Of a stretch of DNA of 64,000 nt, positions 43,622 through 52,481 are shown one piece after another (the stretch's first letter is position 1; each line of letters opens with the position of its first letter). Position numbers and translations under genes: made by a program. Source of the stretch: Candidatus Solibacter sp. GTDB taxonomy: Bacteria; Acidobacteriota; Terriglobia; Bryobacterales; Bryobacteraceae. The DNA is taken from the NCBI GenBank assembly GCA_013822245.1, contig PNKE01000032.1, positions 62,001-126,000 on the forward strand. The letters are read 5' to 3'. The notes below the pieces were generated by a model that worked only from the letters and a program-made list of their open reading frames with translations, ran no database searches and was not told the origin of the DNA.

Positions 43622-44168
43622 GGCCGCGCCGGCGCGCCAGGCGGCTCAGCGGCCGCTGGTGGTCGGCGTGGGCGACTGCCGGGTCAGCGCCGATCCGGAC
43701 GCCGAGATCGTCACCTACGCGCTGGGCTCCTGCATCGCCGTGGCCATCTGGGACCCGGTGGCCAAGGTCGGAGGCCTGCTGCATTTCATGCTGCCGGAGT
43801 CCTCGGTCGACCGGCTTTCCGGCGGCCGCGATAACCCGTACCGTTACGCGGACACCGGCACGCCGCTGCTGTTCCGCACGGCCTACCAGCAGGGCGCCGA
43901 GAAGCGCCGCCTGGTGGTTCGCCTGGCGGGCGGGGCGGCCGTGGTCGACGACGACGGCGTCTTCAATATCGGCAAGCGCAACTACGCGGCGCTGCGCAAG
44001 ATCCTGTGGAAGGCCGGAGTGATGGTGCATGGCGAGGACATCGGCGGATCGAACTCGCGCACGGTGCGGCTCGATGTGGGCACGGGCAGGCTCTTCATCC
44101 GCGGCCCAAGAGAGGGAGAAAAGGAACTGTCGGCGCACGCCGGGTGCGCCGCGGGAGGCAGGCCATGA
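43575..44168 (+). CDS. cheD: chemoreceptor glutamine deamidase CheD
   Basis: A 197-residue CheD. The catalytic triad can be placed: T47, C53 (ALGSC) and H70 (GGLLH), with the same six- and 17-residue spacing as in Thermotoga CheD (T21, C27, H44). CheD deamidates receptor glutamines and can bind CheC/CheX-type phosphatases. The ATG lies within cheR, preceded by GGGGG about six bases upstream; the first 25 residues are not conserved-looking and a later start is possible. Overlaps cheY by 4 bp. Confidence 0.9.
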   Translation: MIWNTSCRPFTEDRSEAAPARQAAQRPLVVGVGDCRVSADPDAEIVTYALGSCIAVAIWDPVAKVGGLLHFMLPESSVDRLSGGRDNPYRYADTGTPLLFRTAYQQGAEKRRLVVRLAGGAAVVDDDGVFNIGKRNYAALRKILWKAGVMVHGEDIGGSNSRTVRLDVGTGRLFIRGPREGEKELSAHAGCAAGGRP

Positions 44169-44569
44169 CGAAACGTCTCATGATCGTCGACGACTCGCCG
44201 GTGATGCGGTCCTTTGTCCGGCGTACGCTCGAGATCGCCGGGTTTGGGATCGAACACTGCGCGGAAGCGTCCAACGGCGCCGAAGCGATCGAGAAGCTGT
44301 CAGGAATCGAGGTCGACCTGATCCTGACCGACATCAACATGCCCGTGCTCGATGGCGAAGGACTGCTGCGGGCGCTGAGGTCGGATCCCGAACTCAGCCG
44401 TATCCCGGTGGTCGTCGTCTCCACCGATTCAACGGATCAGCGCATCGACTCCCTCATGGGCCTGGGCGCGCGGGGTTACCTGAAGAAGCCGTTCCCGCCC
44501 GAAAAGCTAAGCGGAATTCTGTCCGGGATTCTGCCGGACTGGGAGCCGCGGTCCGAAGGAAACTTCTGA
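44165..44569 (+). CDS. cheY: chemotaxis response regulator CheY
   Basis: A 134-residue single-domain receiver. The acidic pair D9-D10, phosphoacceptor D56 (LTDINMP), T/S near 86-87 and K108 (LKKPF) are all in place. It is taken as the CheA output, acting on a flagellar motor or another effector; no motor genes are in the window. The ATG overlaps the cheD stop (ATGA). Confidence 0.92.
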   Translation: MTKRLMIVDDSPVMRSFVRRTLEIAGFGIEHCAEASNGAEAIEKLSGIEVDLILTDINMPVLDGEGLLRALRSDPELSRIPVVVVSTDSTDQRIDSLMGLGARGYLKKPFPPEKLSGILSGILPDWEPRSEGNF

Positions 44570-44597
44570 GGAAAGGACCAATGAGGGGAGCAAGACG

Positions 44598-45068
44598 ATG
44601 AACACGAACATCGAAGCCGGCGCCGGTGGCGGAGCCCAGGTGACGGCGCGGGCCGAGTGCGAAGCGGCTCTGGTCGAAGTGCTGGAGACGATGTTTTTTG
44701 AACTGCCCGCGGAGGGCTCGACGCTGGCCGGCGCTCCACCGGACGCCGCCATCGCCGTCACGGCGGCCTTCGCCGGCGACCTGAACGGATCGCTGTCGCT
44801 GGCAAGCGGCCTCCATGCGCTGCGCCGCCTGACGGCAAACTTCCTTGGCCGGGAGGATGCATTGACCGTCACCGACGCTGAAATCCGCCAGGTCGCCTGC
44901 GAGCTCGCCAACATGGTCTGCGGCAACGCGCTTTCCAGAATCGAGCCGCACGGTCGCTTCCGCATCGCCACGCCGGAGTTGCGCATGCCCGGCCCCGGCC
45001 CCCGGCATTGGATCACGTTTCCGCTTGAATCCGGCGATATCTCGGTCACCCTCGAATCCGGGAGTTAG
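44598..45068 (+). CDS. cheX: CheX-like CheY-phosphate phosphatase
   Basis: A 156-residue CheC/CheX/FliY-fold protein. The single active-site motif ExxN is at E102-N105 within CELANMVCGNAL, as in CheX, which has one such site per monomer and acts as a dimer. It removes phosphate from CheY. It lies directly after cheY and before cheB. GGGGAG precedes the ATG by seven bases. I am sure of the fold class and less sure of CheX versus another member. Confidence 0.8.
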   Translation: MNTNIEAGAGGGAQVTARAECEAALVEVLETMFFELPAEGSTLAGAPPDAAIAVTAAFAGDLNGSLSLASGLHALRRLTANFLGREDALTVTDAEIRQVACELANMVCGNALSRIEPHGRFRIATPELRMPGPGPRHWITFPLESGDISVTLESGS

Positions 45069-45070
45069 TC

Positions 45071-46192
45071 ATGGACGGCGCGCGCAAAATCCGGGTGCTG
45101 ATCGTCGACGACTCGGCCATCGTCCGTAAGGTGCTCAGCTCGATCCTCGATCCCGAACCGGATATCGAAGTCGTGGGCACGGCGCCGGATCCCTTCATCG
45201 CCCGCGACAAGATCCTGAGTCTCAAGCCCGACGTGCTCACCCTCGATATCGAAATGCCGAGGATGGACGGACTCACCTTCCTCGAAAAGCTCATGACACA
45301 TCACCCGCTGCCGGTGATCATGATCAGTTCGCTGGCTCAAAGCTCGACCCGCGCCGCGCTGGAGGCCGTCAACCGTGGCGCCGTCGACGTGCTCGCCAAA
45401 CCCGGCGGTCCGTATTCGGTGGGCGACCTGAAAGGCGACCTGCCGCATCGCGTCCGGGCGGCTGCCCGCGCACGGCTGCGGGCGAAGCCCGGGCCGCACG
45501 CGCCGGCGCGTCCCCCGGCAGCGGCGGCCAATCCGTCCGCCGCGCGCGAACACAGCGCCCCGGCCAAACCCGTCAACGCCGCATCGCCCGCCGCCCAGCC
45601 CGCCCGCTTCAGGAACTCGATGCTGCTCGCCATCGGCGCCTCCACCGGAGGCACTGTCGCCATCGAACAGATTCTGACCCAGTGCCCCGTCGAGACGCCG
45701 CCCATCGTCATCGCCCAGCACATCCCGGCCGGCTTCTCGGCAGCCTTCGCCGAGAGGCTTAACAAGGTCTGCGCGATCGAGGTCCGCGAGGCGCGCGACG
45801 GCGATGCCGCCAGAACCGGCCTGGCTCTGGTCGCTCCCGGCAACCGCCATATGCGGGTCCGCAACACGGCCTCAAACGGCTGGGTGGTCCAGTTGGATGA
45901 CGGGCCAAAGGTCTGTTACCAGCGGCCCTCGGTTGACGTGCTGTTCCAATCGGTGGCCGAGCAGGCCGGGCGCAATGCCGCGGGTGCGATCCTGACCGGC
46001 ATGGGCAGCGACGGCGCCGACGGTCTGTTGGCCATGCGCCGGGCAGGGTCGAAAACGATGGCCCAGGACGAAGCCACCTGCGTCGTCTTCGGCATGCCTC
46101 GCGAGGCCATCATCCGCGGCGGCGCGGAGCAGACCCTGCCGCTCGGACGCATCGCCCGCGCTCTACTGGACGCCTGCAAGCTAGCCGGTTAG
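45071..46192 (+). CDS. cheB: protein-glutamate methylesterase CheB
   Basis: A 373-residue CheB: receiver domain with D13/D14, phosphoacceptor D59 (TLDIEMP) and K110, a linker of about 65 residues (Ala/Pro/Arg-rich, 115-178), then the methylesterase domain with the catalytic triad S191 (GASTGG), H217 (QHIP) and D314 (GMGSDGADG). It reverses CheR methylation on the receptor. GGGAG lies six bases before the ATG. Last gene of the operon. Confidence 0.93.
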   Translation: MDGARKIRVLIVDDSAIVRKVLSSILDPEPDIEVVGTAPDPFIARDKILSLKPDVLTLDIEMPRMDGLTFLEKLMTHHPLPVIMISSLAQSSTRAALEAVNRGAVDVLAKPGGPYSVGDLKGDLPHRVRAAARARLRAKPGPHAPARPPAAAANPSAAREHSAPAKPVNAASPAAQPARFRNSMLLAIGASTGGTVAIEQILTQCPVETPPIVIAQHIPAGFSAAFAERLNKVCAIEVREARDGDAARTGLALVAPGNRHMRVRNTASNGWVVQLDDGPKVCYQRPSVDVLFQSVAEQAGRNAAGAILTGMGSDGADGLLAMRRAGSKTMAQDEATCVVFGMPREAIIRGGAEQTLPLGRIARALLDACKLAG

Positions 46193-46495
46193 CTCAGCAA
46201 CGGCCTTGGCGGCCTCCGAAATAGACCCAGGCATGCTGTCCACTCGTCCGCAATTTCACCGGACCGGCCAGAAACCGCATGTGCACGCCTTGTCGAACAT
46301 ACCGGACGAGCAGGGCGTCCCCGGGTCCGCCAACGGATCGAAGAGGTGCAAGCCAGCCTGGAACGCCTGGGCCGGGTGCTGTGTGCACTTCCGCCACTGG
46401 CGTGAACTGCCGTCGCACATACGGAAGGCCCGCCCTAAACTGCTGAATGGAAAAGGTTTGCCCGACCTTCGACGCGCCGCCTGAATCAACTCCCG
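46193..46495. other. 303-bp gap between cheB and the convergent AAA ATPase gene; possible decayed coding remnant
   Basis: No intact gene is supported. On the plus strand one frame (about bases 46330-46400) reads a plausible helical piece, RQRIEEVQASLERLG, that stops soon after, and another frame just upstream reads KPHVHALSNIPDEQ. This could be a frameshifted remnant of a small gene, but it is weak. No tRNA can be folded despite a TTAGCTCAG run at the cheB stop. Confidence 0.3.
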
Positions 46496-47752
46496 CTACG
46501 TCTTCGCGAAATACAGTTCCACGGCCCGCTCGATGTCGGGCTTCGTCACGTTCAGCCCGCGGTTCTCATACTGGCTGATCGACTGGATGATGCTCAGGAT
46601 GTCCAACGGGTAACAGGCCCGAAGCTGCGTCCTCCCGCCTGTCAGGCACATCTTCCGCAGATACTCCGCGGCGTCGTACTCCGCCGGCACGTTCTTCAGC
46701 GTCATCAGCCGCTGGAAGATCATGTCGAACACCTCCGGCTGCACCGGCTCGATCTCGATCTTGTTCTGAATCCGGCGCAGGAACGCCTCGTCGGCCAGGT
46801 CCGACGGATCCAGATTCGTCGAAAACACCACCATCAGTTCAAATGGAATCTGGAACTTCACGCCGTATCGCAAAGTCAGGTAGTCCACCTTCCGGTCCAA
46901 CGGCACGATCCACCGGTTCAACAGGTCACGCGGGCTCATCAACTGCCGCCCGAAGTCATCGATGATGAAAATCCCGTTGTTCGCCTTCATCTGCAGCGGC
47001 GCCGCGTAGATCCCCGACGCCTCGTCCAGCCTCAACTCCAGCATCGACGGAACCAACTCGCCGCCCACCACGATGCACGGCCGCTTGCACAACACCCAGC
47101 GCGGGTCGATGTCAGGGTCGTCGTATTCCACCCTGTGGTGTACCACCGGGTCATACAGGTTGATGATCTGGTTGTCTACCTCCACCGAATATGGAATCAA
47201 CACCCCGTCCATGTACACCCTCAGCATCCGCTCCGCGATCGAGGTCTTGCCGTTGCCCGACGGTCCGTATAGAAAAATCGAGTTCTGCGAGATCAGCGCC
47301 GGCCCCAACTGGTCCAGCAGCCGGTCCGGAATCACCAGATCCGAAAACGCCGACTTCAGCGCCCTCCTGTCGATCCTCACATGCGCCGACTGTGCCTTCG
47401 CCGCCGCCGCATAGTCCTTCAGCGATACCGGACACGCCCCCGCATATTGCGATATCTGAAACCGGTCCGATGCCAATTGCTTACCCGAGGAGGTCAGCAC
47501 AAACTGGTAGTCGTTGCCGATCATCCCCTTCACTTCCAGCAGTTGCTGCTGCCGCAGGTGCCGGAACGCAAACTCTACAATCGGGATCGAAATCCGCAGC
47601 GCCGCCGACAGGCTGTTCAGCGTCGCGAATCCCTCGAGCATCGTCCGGCGAAGCACCAGATCGAGCACCAGCGACTGAGATATGCCTGAGTCCTCGATCG
47701 TCTGCGGGATCTTCGGGGCGAAGAGCGAGCGCGGTCCTGCTGTTGAGAACAT
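46496..47752 (-). CDS. AAA+ ATPase with N-terminal winged-helix-like region
   Basis: A 418-residue protein. Residues 20-95 look like a winged-helix DNA-binding segment (helical run with SLSAALRIS, then LTSSGKQLA). The ATPase core has Walker A GPSGNGKTS (163-171), Walker B IFIIDDFG (261-268), sensor-1 VFSTNL (309-314) and Arg finger candidates R326/R327. The region ends with a helical lid domain. No partner gene is adjacent, so the remodelled substrate is not known; the gene 69 bp upstream encodes the tyrosine-lyase-like enzyme on the same strand. Confidence 0.75.
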   Translation of the reverse strand: MFSTAGPRSLFAPKIPQTIEDSGISQSLVLDLVLRRTMLEGFATLNSLSAALRISIPIVEFAFRHLRQQQLLEVKGMIGNDYQFVLTSSGKQLASDRFQISQYAGACPVSLKDYAAAAKAQSAHVRIDRRALKSAFSDLVIPDRLLDQLGPALISQNSIFLYGPSGNGKTSIAERMLRVYMDGVLIPYSVEVDNQIINLYDPVVHHRVEYDDPDIDPRWVLCKRPCIVVGGELVPSMLELRLDEASGIYAAPLQMKANNGIFIIDDFGRQLMSPRDLLNRWIVPLDRKVDYLTLRYGVKFQIPFELMVVFSTNLDPSDLADEAFLRRIQNKIEIEPVQPEVFDMIFQRLMTLKNVPAEYDAAEYLRKMCLTGGRTQLRACYPLDILSIIQSISQYENRGLNVTKPDIERAVELYFAKT

Positions 47753-47821
47753 ACGCCATCTCTATCGGCGCTTCTCCGTGCGGGGATTAGGCTTCCTGAA
47801 CCCTCCACGCCCTCCCGGCTG

Positions 47822-49267
47822 CTAGCAGTCCGGCCCGAAATCCCTCTCAAACGCGGCCGCCAGCCGCTCGCCCCAGCCATCCAGTGGCTTCATCCGGCCG
47901 GCGAAGAACCGCAGCACCGGCGGCTCCTCGATAAACTCCAGCCCCCCCACCAGGTCGCGGTTCTCATGCAGCCACTTCAGCCGGTCCGCCGCATACTCGA
48001 TATGCGACATCGTATACGTCCGCCTCGGCACCGCCAGCCTCAATAGCTCGATATCCGACGGCACGTCGTTGCCCTCCCGGTCCCGGTCCATCGAAACCGT
48101 GCCCCGCTCCATTCCGCGAATGCCCGAGGTGATATAAACCGCCGCCGCCAGCGCCCCGGCCGGATACTGCAACTGCGGAATCCGCGGGATGAACTTCATC
48201 GCGTCCAGATGGCACGCCAGCCCGCCCGGCGGCGTCACCGCCGGCAGCCCGATGTCGATCAGTTTCTCCACAAAGTACTTCACCATGTCCGCCGACGACC
48301 CAGCCACCTCCACTTCCGTCATCTCCCGCACACCCACCGCCATCGCCTCGATCTCCTTCGACGACATCCCTCCATACGTGAAAAAGCCTTCATACACAGG
48401 CAGCCATGGCCGGATCGCCTCATACAGGTCCTTCCGGTTGGTCGCAATAAAACCGCCCCGCACGCTGCAACTCTTCCGCCCCGACAGGTAGCACAGGTCG
48501 GCGATCGACATCATCTCCCGGATGATGTCCCGGATGCTCGTGTTCCCGTAACCGGCCTCACGCTGCCGGATGAAATACGCATTCTCCGAAATCAGGCTCC
48601 CGTCCACCACCAGGAAGATCCCCAGCGGCTCGATCATCGCCTTGATCTCTCGCAGGTTCCGCATCGAGAACGGCTGCCCGCCGATCAGGTTCGTCGTCGC
48701 CTCCATCCGCACGAACGATACGTTCTCCGCCCCCGCCTTCTCGATCTCCGCCTTCAGCCGGTCCAGATCCATGTTGCCCTTGAACTGGCACGTGCTCGAG
48801 GTGTTCAGCGCCTCCGGCCCGTACAACTCCAGCACCGTCCCGCCGGCAAGCTCGAAATGCGCCTTTGTCGTCGTGAAGTGGTAGTTCATCGGGATGACCT
48901 GGCCCGGTTTGACGAACGTCTTCGCCAGCAGGTGTTCCGCCGCCCGGCCCTGATGGCACGGCAGCAGATACTTATAGCCGAAGATGTCCTCCACCGAATC
49001 GGCCAGCTTGTAGAAACTCTCCGACCCCGCATACGCGTCGTCGGCCACCATCATCGCGCCCTGCTGCACGTCAGTCATCGCATTCGTCCCCGAATCGGTC
49101 AGCATGTCCAGGAAGATGTCGCGTGTGCGCAACAGGAACGTGTTGTAACCCGCCTCCTCGATCGCCCGCAGCCGGTCACGCACCGGCGCCAGCCGCACCT
49201 TCTGAACGATGCGGATCTTGTGCATCTCGATAGGGATCTCTTTGCCGTTTGAAAGTCGAATGCTCAT
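47822..49267 (-). CDS. tyrosine phenol-lyase/tryptophanase family PLP enzyme (divergent)
   Basis: A 481-residue fold-type I PLP beta-eliminating lyase. Seen: DDAYAGSESFY (Y79, the catalytic Tyr71 of tyrosine phenol-lyase), CHQGRAAEHLL, the PLP lysine in LSGRKSC (K265), and SGIRGMERG with M386 and R388 in the places of Met379 and Arg381 of tyrosine phenol-lyase, where tryptophanase has Val and Ile. The Arg that normally follows the PLP-pyridine Asp (DATR or DSAR) is changed to Leu (VDGSL, D222 and L225). So phenol-lyase-like specificity is suggested but activity is uncertain. AAGGA five bases before the ATG sets the start, 19 codons inside the open frame. Confidence 0.75.
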   Translation of the reverse strand: MSIRLSNGKEIPIEMHKIRIVQKVRLAPVRDRLRAIEEAGYNTFLLRTRDIFLDMLTDSGTNAMTDVQQGAMMVADDAYAGSESFYKLADSVEDIFGYKYLLPCHQGRAAEHLLAKTFVKPGQVIPMNYHFTTTKAHFELAGGTVLELYGPEALNTSSTCQFKGNMDLDRLKAEIEKAGAENVSFVRMEATTNLIGGQPFSMRNLREIKAMIEPLGIFLVVDGSLISENAYFIRQREAGYGNTSIRDIIREMMSIADLCYLSGRKSCSVRGGFIATNRKDLYEAIRPWLPVYEGFFTYGGMSSKEIEAMAVGVREMTEVEVAGSSADMVKYFVEKLIDIGLPAVTPPGGLACHLDAMKFIPRIPQLQYPAGALAAAVYITSGIRGMERGTVSMDRDREGNDVPSDIELLRLAVPRRTYTMSHIEYAADRLKWLHENRDLVGGLEFIEEPPVLRFFAGRMKPLDGWGERLAAAFERDFGPDC

Positions 49268-49410
49268 GTTGTTCCTTGTTACGCCGCGCTTTGTTTCGCC
49301 GAGCCTTGTGTCGCGATCAACCACGCCCCGCGCGGCAGCTCCAAGATCATATCATCTCTATATCCGGAATGTGAATAGACACGTCTGGATAGTATTAGCT
49401 CCGCTTAAAT

Positions 49411-49451
49411 AAACAAACGCCGGGCCTGCCCGGCCCGGCGGTCGTTTGTTT
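49411..49451 (-). terminator. intrinsic terminator of the EF-G-like gene
   Basis: Nested perfect hairpin just after the EF-G-like stop: outer 9-bp stem (AAACAAACG with CGTTTGTTT) and inner 7-bp stem (CCGGGCC with GGCCCGG) with 5-base loop. On the minus strand the stem ends in GTTTGTTTATTT, giving the U-rich tail. Confidence 0.85.
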
Positions 49452-49469
49452 TCAGGTTGACCGGGGGGG

Positions 49470-51566
49470 CTACTCGTCGTCGTCTTCTTCGCCCGTCAAC
49501 GCCGCCTTATGTGCCGCGATGATCTTGTCGGCCTGCAGTTGCGGCACGAAATCGTAGTGCGAGAACTCCATGCCGAACGATCCCCGGCCCTGCGTCATCG
49601 ACGTCAGATCGTTCTGATAGCTCAGCATCTCGGCCATGGGCACCACCGCGCGCACAATCTGGCTGCCGCCCTTGGTGTCCATGCCCGAAATCCGTCCGCG
49701 CCGCCCGTTCAGATCGCCCATCAGGTCGCCGGCGAACTCCACCGGCGCGATCACCTCCACCTTCATCACCGGCTCGAGCAGCGTCGCCTTGGCCGCCTCC
49801 ATCGCCAGTTTGAAGGCCTTGCGCGCCGCCATCTTGAACGACATTTCCGACGAGTCGACGTCGTGATACTGCCCGTCGTAGAGCGTCACCTTGAAGTCAA
49901 CCATCGGGTACCCTGCCAGGTACCCCTTTTCCGCCGCTTCGATGAAGCCCTTCTCCACCGCCGGTATGAAGTTGCGCGGCACCGATCCGCCAAACGTGTC
50001 GTTGACGAACTCGAATTTTCCGCCTCTCTCCAGCGGCTCCACCTTCACCTTGATATCGCCAAACTGACCGTGGCCGCCCGTCTGCTTCTTGTGCCTTCCA
50101 TGCACGTCCGCAAACCCCCGGATCGTCTCCCGGTAAGGCACCTTCGGCGCCTTCAGTTCGACCTCAACGTTATACCGCTTCTTCAGCCGGCTGACGATAA
50201 TCTCCACATGCTGCCCGCCAGATCCCGCAAGCAGAAACTCCTTGGTCTGCTGGTCGCGGTAGAACCTCAGCCCCTGGTCTTCCTCCAGGATCTTCGATAC
50301 CGCGTTGCCCATCCGGTCTTCGTCGTTGCGCGTCTTCGCCGAAATCGCATAGGCGATCGACGGCTCCGGCGCCTGCACCGCCTGATACGCGATCGTCTCC
50401 CCTTTTTCGCACAGCGTGTCGCCCGTCAACACGTCCTTCAACTTCGCCACAACGCCGATATCGCCGGCATGCAGTTCGTTCACCGCTACCTGCGTCTTGC
50501 CTTGCGGCACGCTCAAATGCGACAACCGCTCCAGGCTCCCCGACCGGATCGACACCATGTTCGCATCGTTCCTCAACACCCCGGAACACACCTTGAAGAA
50601 CGTCAGCCGCCCGGCAAACGGATCGGCCATCGTCTTGAATACATACGCCGTCACATGCTCGTTGTCCGATATCGCGCGTTCCACCTCGTGGTCGCCTTCC
50701 AGCGCCTTCAGCGCCGCGTGCTCGGTCGGATTCGGCGTGAACTCCAGCACGAAATCCATCACCAGATCCGTGCCGATGTTGCGCAGCGCCGACCCGCACA
50801 GAATCGGGAATATCTTGTCGTCCTTGATCGAATTGTGCAGCCCCGAATAGATGTGTTCCGCCGGCAGCGTCCCCTCGGCGAAAAACTCCTCCATCAACGC
50901 ATCGTCACCCTCGGCCACCATCTCGATCAGCGCCTCGTGCAGCTCCTGCGCCTTCGCCGCCAGTCCCTCCGGGATCGGTATCTCCTTGCCCTTGCCGTCG
51001 CCGTCCGGCGTATACGTGAACGCCTTCATGTGGATGATATCGACGATCCCCGTGAACTCGCGCTCGCTCCCGATCGGTAGATGCACCGGTATGCACGGCC
51101 GCCCGAAGACTTCCTGGATCGCATCCACCGTGCGCTGGAAATCGCTCCGCTCCCGGTCCAGCTTGTTGATGAAAAACGCCCGCGGCTGATTGAACTCCTC
51201 CGCATACTGCCATACCCGCTCCGTCATCACTTCCACGCCCGAAACGCCGTCCACCACGATCATCGCCGCATCCGCCGCCGCCATCGCCGTCTTCGTGTCA
51301 TACATGAACAGGTTGAAGCCCGGAGTATCCAGTATGTTCAGCTTCTTCTTCTTCCACTCCAGGGCCGCCACCGCCGTCGCCACCGTCAACTTGCGGTTCA
51401 CCTCTTCTTCGTCAAAATCCGTGATCGTGTTGCCCTCGTCGACTCGCGTCAGGCGGTTCGTCACGCCGGCCGAGAACAGCATTCCCGCCGCCAGCGACGT
51501 CTTCCCGCTATGACCGTGGCCAACGAGGGCCACGTTTCGGACATCGGTGCTTTCGTATACCTTCAC
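49470..51566 (-). CDS. elongation factor G-like GTPase (EF-G2 type)
   Basis: About 698 residues with the five-domain EF-G layout: G domain with GHGHSGKTS (P loop), DTPGF, NKLDRE (in place of the usual NKxD), then domain II, the C-terminal domain IV (GGSVPRNFIPAVEKG) and domain V. The P loop and NKLDRE depart slightly from canonical EF-G, and a DDDE acidic tail ends the protein, so this is probably a secondary EF-G (as in EF-G2 proteins). The start is a GTG with AAGGGAG nine bases upstream; the frame opens 11 codons earlier with a TTG of no support. The usual rpsL-rpsG-tuf neighbours are absent. Confidence 0.88.
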   Translation of the reverse strand: MKVYESTDVRNVALVGHGHSGKTSLAAGMLFSAGVTNRLTRVDEGNTITDFDEEEVNRKLTVATAVAALEWKKKKLNILDTPGFNLFMYDTKTAMAAADAAMIVVDGVSGVEVMTERVWQYAEEFNQPRAFFINKLDRERSDFQRTVDAIQEVFGRPCIPVHLPIGSEREFTGIVDIIHMKAFTYTPDGDGKGKEIPIPEGLAAKAQELHEALIEMVAEGDDALMEEFFAEGTLPAEHIYSGLHNSIKDDKIFPILCGSALRNIGTDLVMDFVLEFTPNPTEHAALKALEGDHEVERAISDNEHVTAYVFKTMADPFAGRLTFFKVCSGVLRNDANMVSIRSGSLERLSHLSVPQGKTQVAVNELHAGDIGVVAKLKDVLTGDTLCEKGETIAYQAVQAPEPSIAYAISAKTRNDEDRMGNAVSKILEEDQGLRFYRDQQTKEFLLAGSGGQHVEIIVSRLKKRYNVEVELKAPKVPYRETIRGFADVHGRHKKQTGGHGQFGDIKVKVEPLERGGKFEFVNDTFGGSVPRNFIPAVEKGFIEAAEKGYLAGYPMVDFKVTLYDGQYHDVDSSEMSFKMAARKAFKLAMEAAKATLLEPVMKVEVIAPVEFAGDLMGDLNGRRGRISGMDTKGGSQIVRAVVPMAEMLSYQNDLTSMTQGRGSFGMEFSHYDFVPQLQADKIIAAHKAALTGEEDDDE

Positions 51567-51600
51567 TTTGGATGGCTCCCTTCGGGGATTCGGGCACAAC

Positions 51601-51621
51601 TGCGGCTTCTGCTCAGCCGCA
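51601..51621 (-). promoter_or_regulatory. leader hairpin of the EF-G-like gene
   Basis: Perfect 7-bp stem (TGCGGCT with AGCCGCA) and 7-base loop, ending 35 bp upstream of the GTG start, so in the 5' leader of the EF-G-like mRNA. It does not cover the ribosome binding site. Confidence 0.4.
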
Positions 51622-51651
51622 AGGCCCCTACACGCGATATCGTATCAGAAT

Positions 51652-51668
51652 TGAAACTTACAGTTTCA
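51652..51668. promoter_or_regulatory. inverted repeat in the promoter region of the EF-G-like gene
   Basis: Perfect 7-bp arms TGAAACT and AGTTTCA with 3-bp spacer, 86 bp before the GTG. The minus strand downstream reads TGATACGAT, a possible extended -10. Candidate operator overlapping the promoter; not proven. Confidence 0.35.
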
Positions 51669-51699
51669 GAGGCTCTTGTCCGCTGATCTCCGCCCCGGC

Positions 51700-52440
51700 T
51701 CAGACGTTCATTTGCCCTTCAACATCCACCGGCGGCGCCGTGTAATACAGCAGCCGCCGGCAGTTTTCGCACGCCAGAATCTGCTGTCCCATCCTCAACT
51801 CCGCGTTCAACTGCGGCCTCACCATCATCCGGCACGCCTGGCAAATCCCGTCTTCCACCCCCGCTATCGCCACCCCGTCCCGCATCTTCGCATGCAGCTT
51901 GTCGTAGGTCGCCAGCAGTGCCGCCGGGATCGCCCCCGCAAGTTCCTTCCGCTTCCCCAGCACCTCGGACAGTTCCTTCTTGTCCACGCTGCACCGCCGC
52001 GTCGCATCCGCCTTCCGCGCCTCCACCGTCCTGCGCTCCTCGTCCAGCGCCGCCTGCGACGCCTTCACCTTCCCCTCCATCTGCTCGGCGTCCATCATCA
52101 ACGCCAGGATCCGGTCTTCCAACTTCCCGATCTCCGCCTCAAAGAACCCGATCTCCTTCTGGAACGCCCACAACTGCTCGTTCGTCCTCGCCTGCATCAT
52201 CTGGTCCTTGAGCTTCGCTATCTTCTGCTCATGACCCTGTATATCGATCTCGTGCTTCTTCCTGTCCTTCAGGTTCCCGGCCAGCACCATCTTGTCCAGT
52301 TCCAGCTTCCGGAAGTGCTCGTCCAACAGCTTTTCAATCGCCGCAACCTGTTTGGGTAGGGTGGCGATCTCGGTCCTCAGGGCAACAATGCGCAGGTCCA
52401 GCCCCTGGACTTCTAGAACCCGCTCGAGATCTGGATGCAT
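51700..52440 (-). CDS. C4-type zinc-ribbon coiled-coil protein (CdsZ-like)
   Basis: A 246-residue protein: a long antiparallel coiled coil (about 1-185) followed by a zinc ribbon with CQAC and CENC pairs (about residues 200-228). Proteins of this fold (zf-RING_7 / DUF164 family) are widespread; their molecular role is poorly known, with chlamydial CdsZ the best studied example, where zinc-ribbon function links to secretion. No ribosome binding site is obvious. Stands 134 bp upstream of the EF-G-like gene on the same strand, but intervening sequence looks like a separate promoter. Confidence 0.82.
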   Translation of the reverse strand: MHPDLERVLEVQGLDLRIVALRTEIATLPKQVAAIEKLLDEHFRKLELDKMVLAGNLKDRKKHEIDIQGHEQKIAKLKDQMMQARTNEQLWAFQKEIGFFEAEIGKLEDRILALMMDAEQMEGKVKASQAALDEERRTVEARKADATRRCSVDKKELSEVLGKRKELAGAIPAALLATYDKLHAKMRDGVAIAGVEDGICQACRMMVRPQLNAELRMGQQILACENCRRLLYYTAPPVDVEGQMNV

Positions 52441-52481
52441 CAGCTAATGAGTTTAGCAGTCTGACCGCATCGCCCCGTCCC

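Noticed and set aside
46181-46260. tRNA-like TTAGCTCAG run at the end of cheB
   Set aside because: No T-arm (GGTTCRA) and no acceptor stem can be paired; it is the end of cheB and chance sequence.
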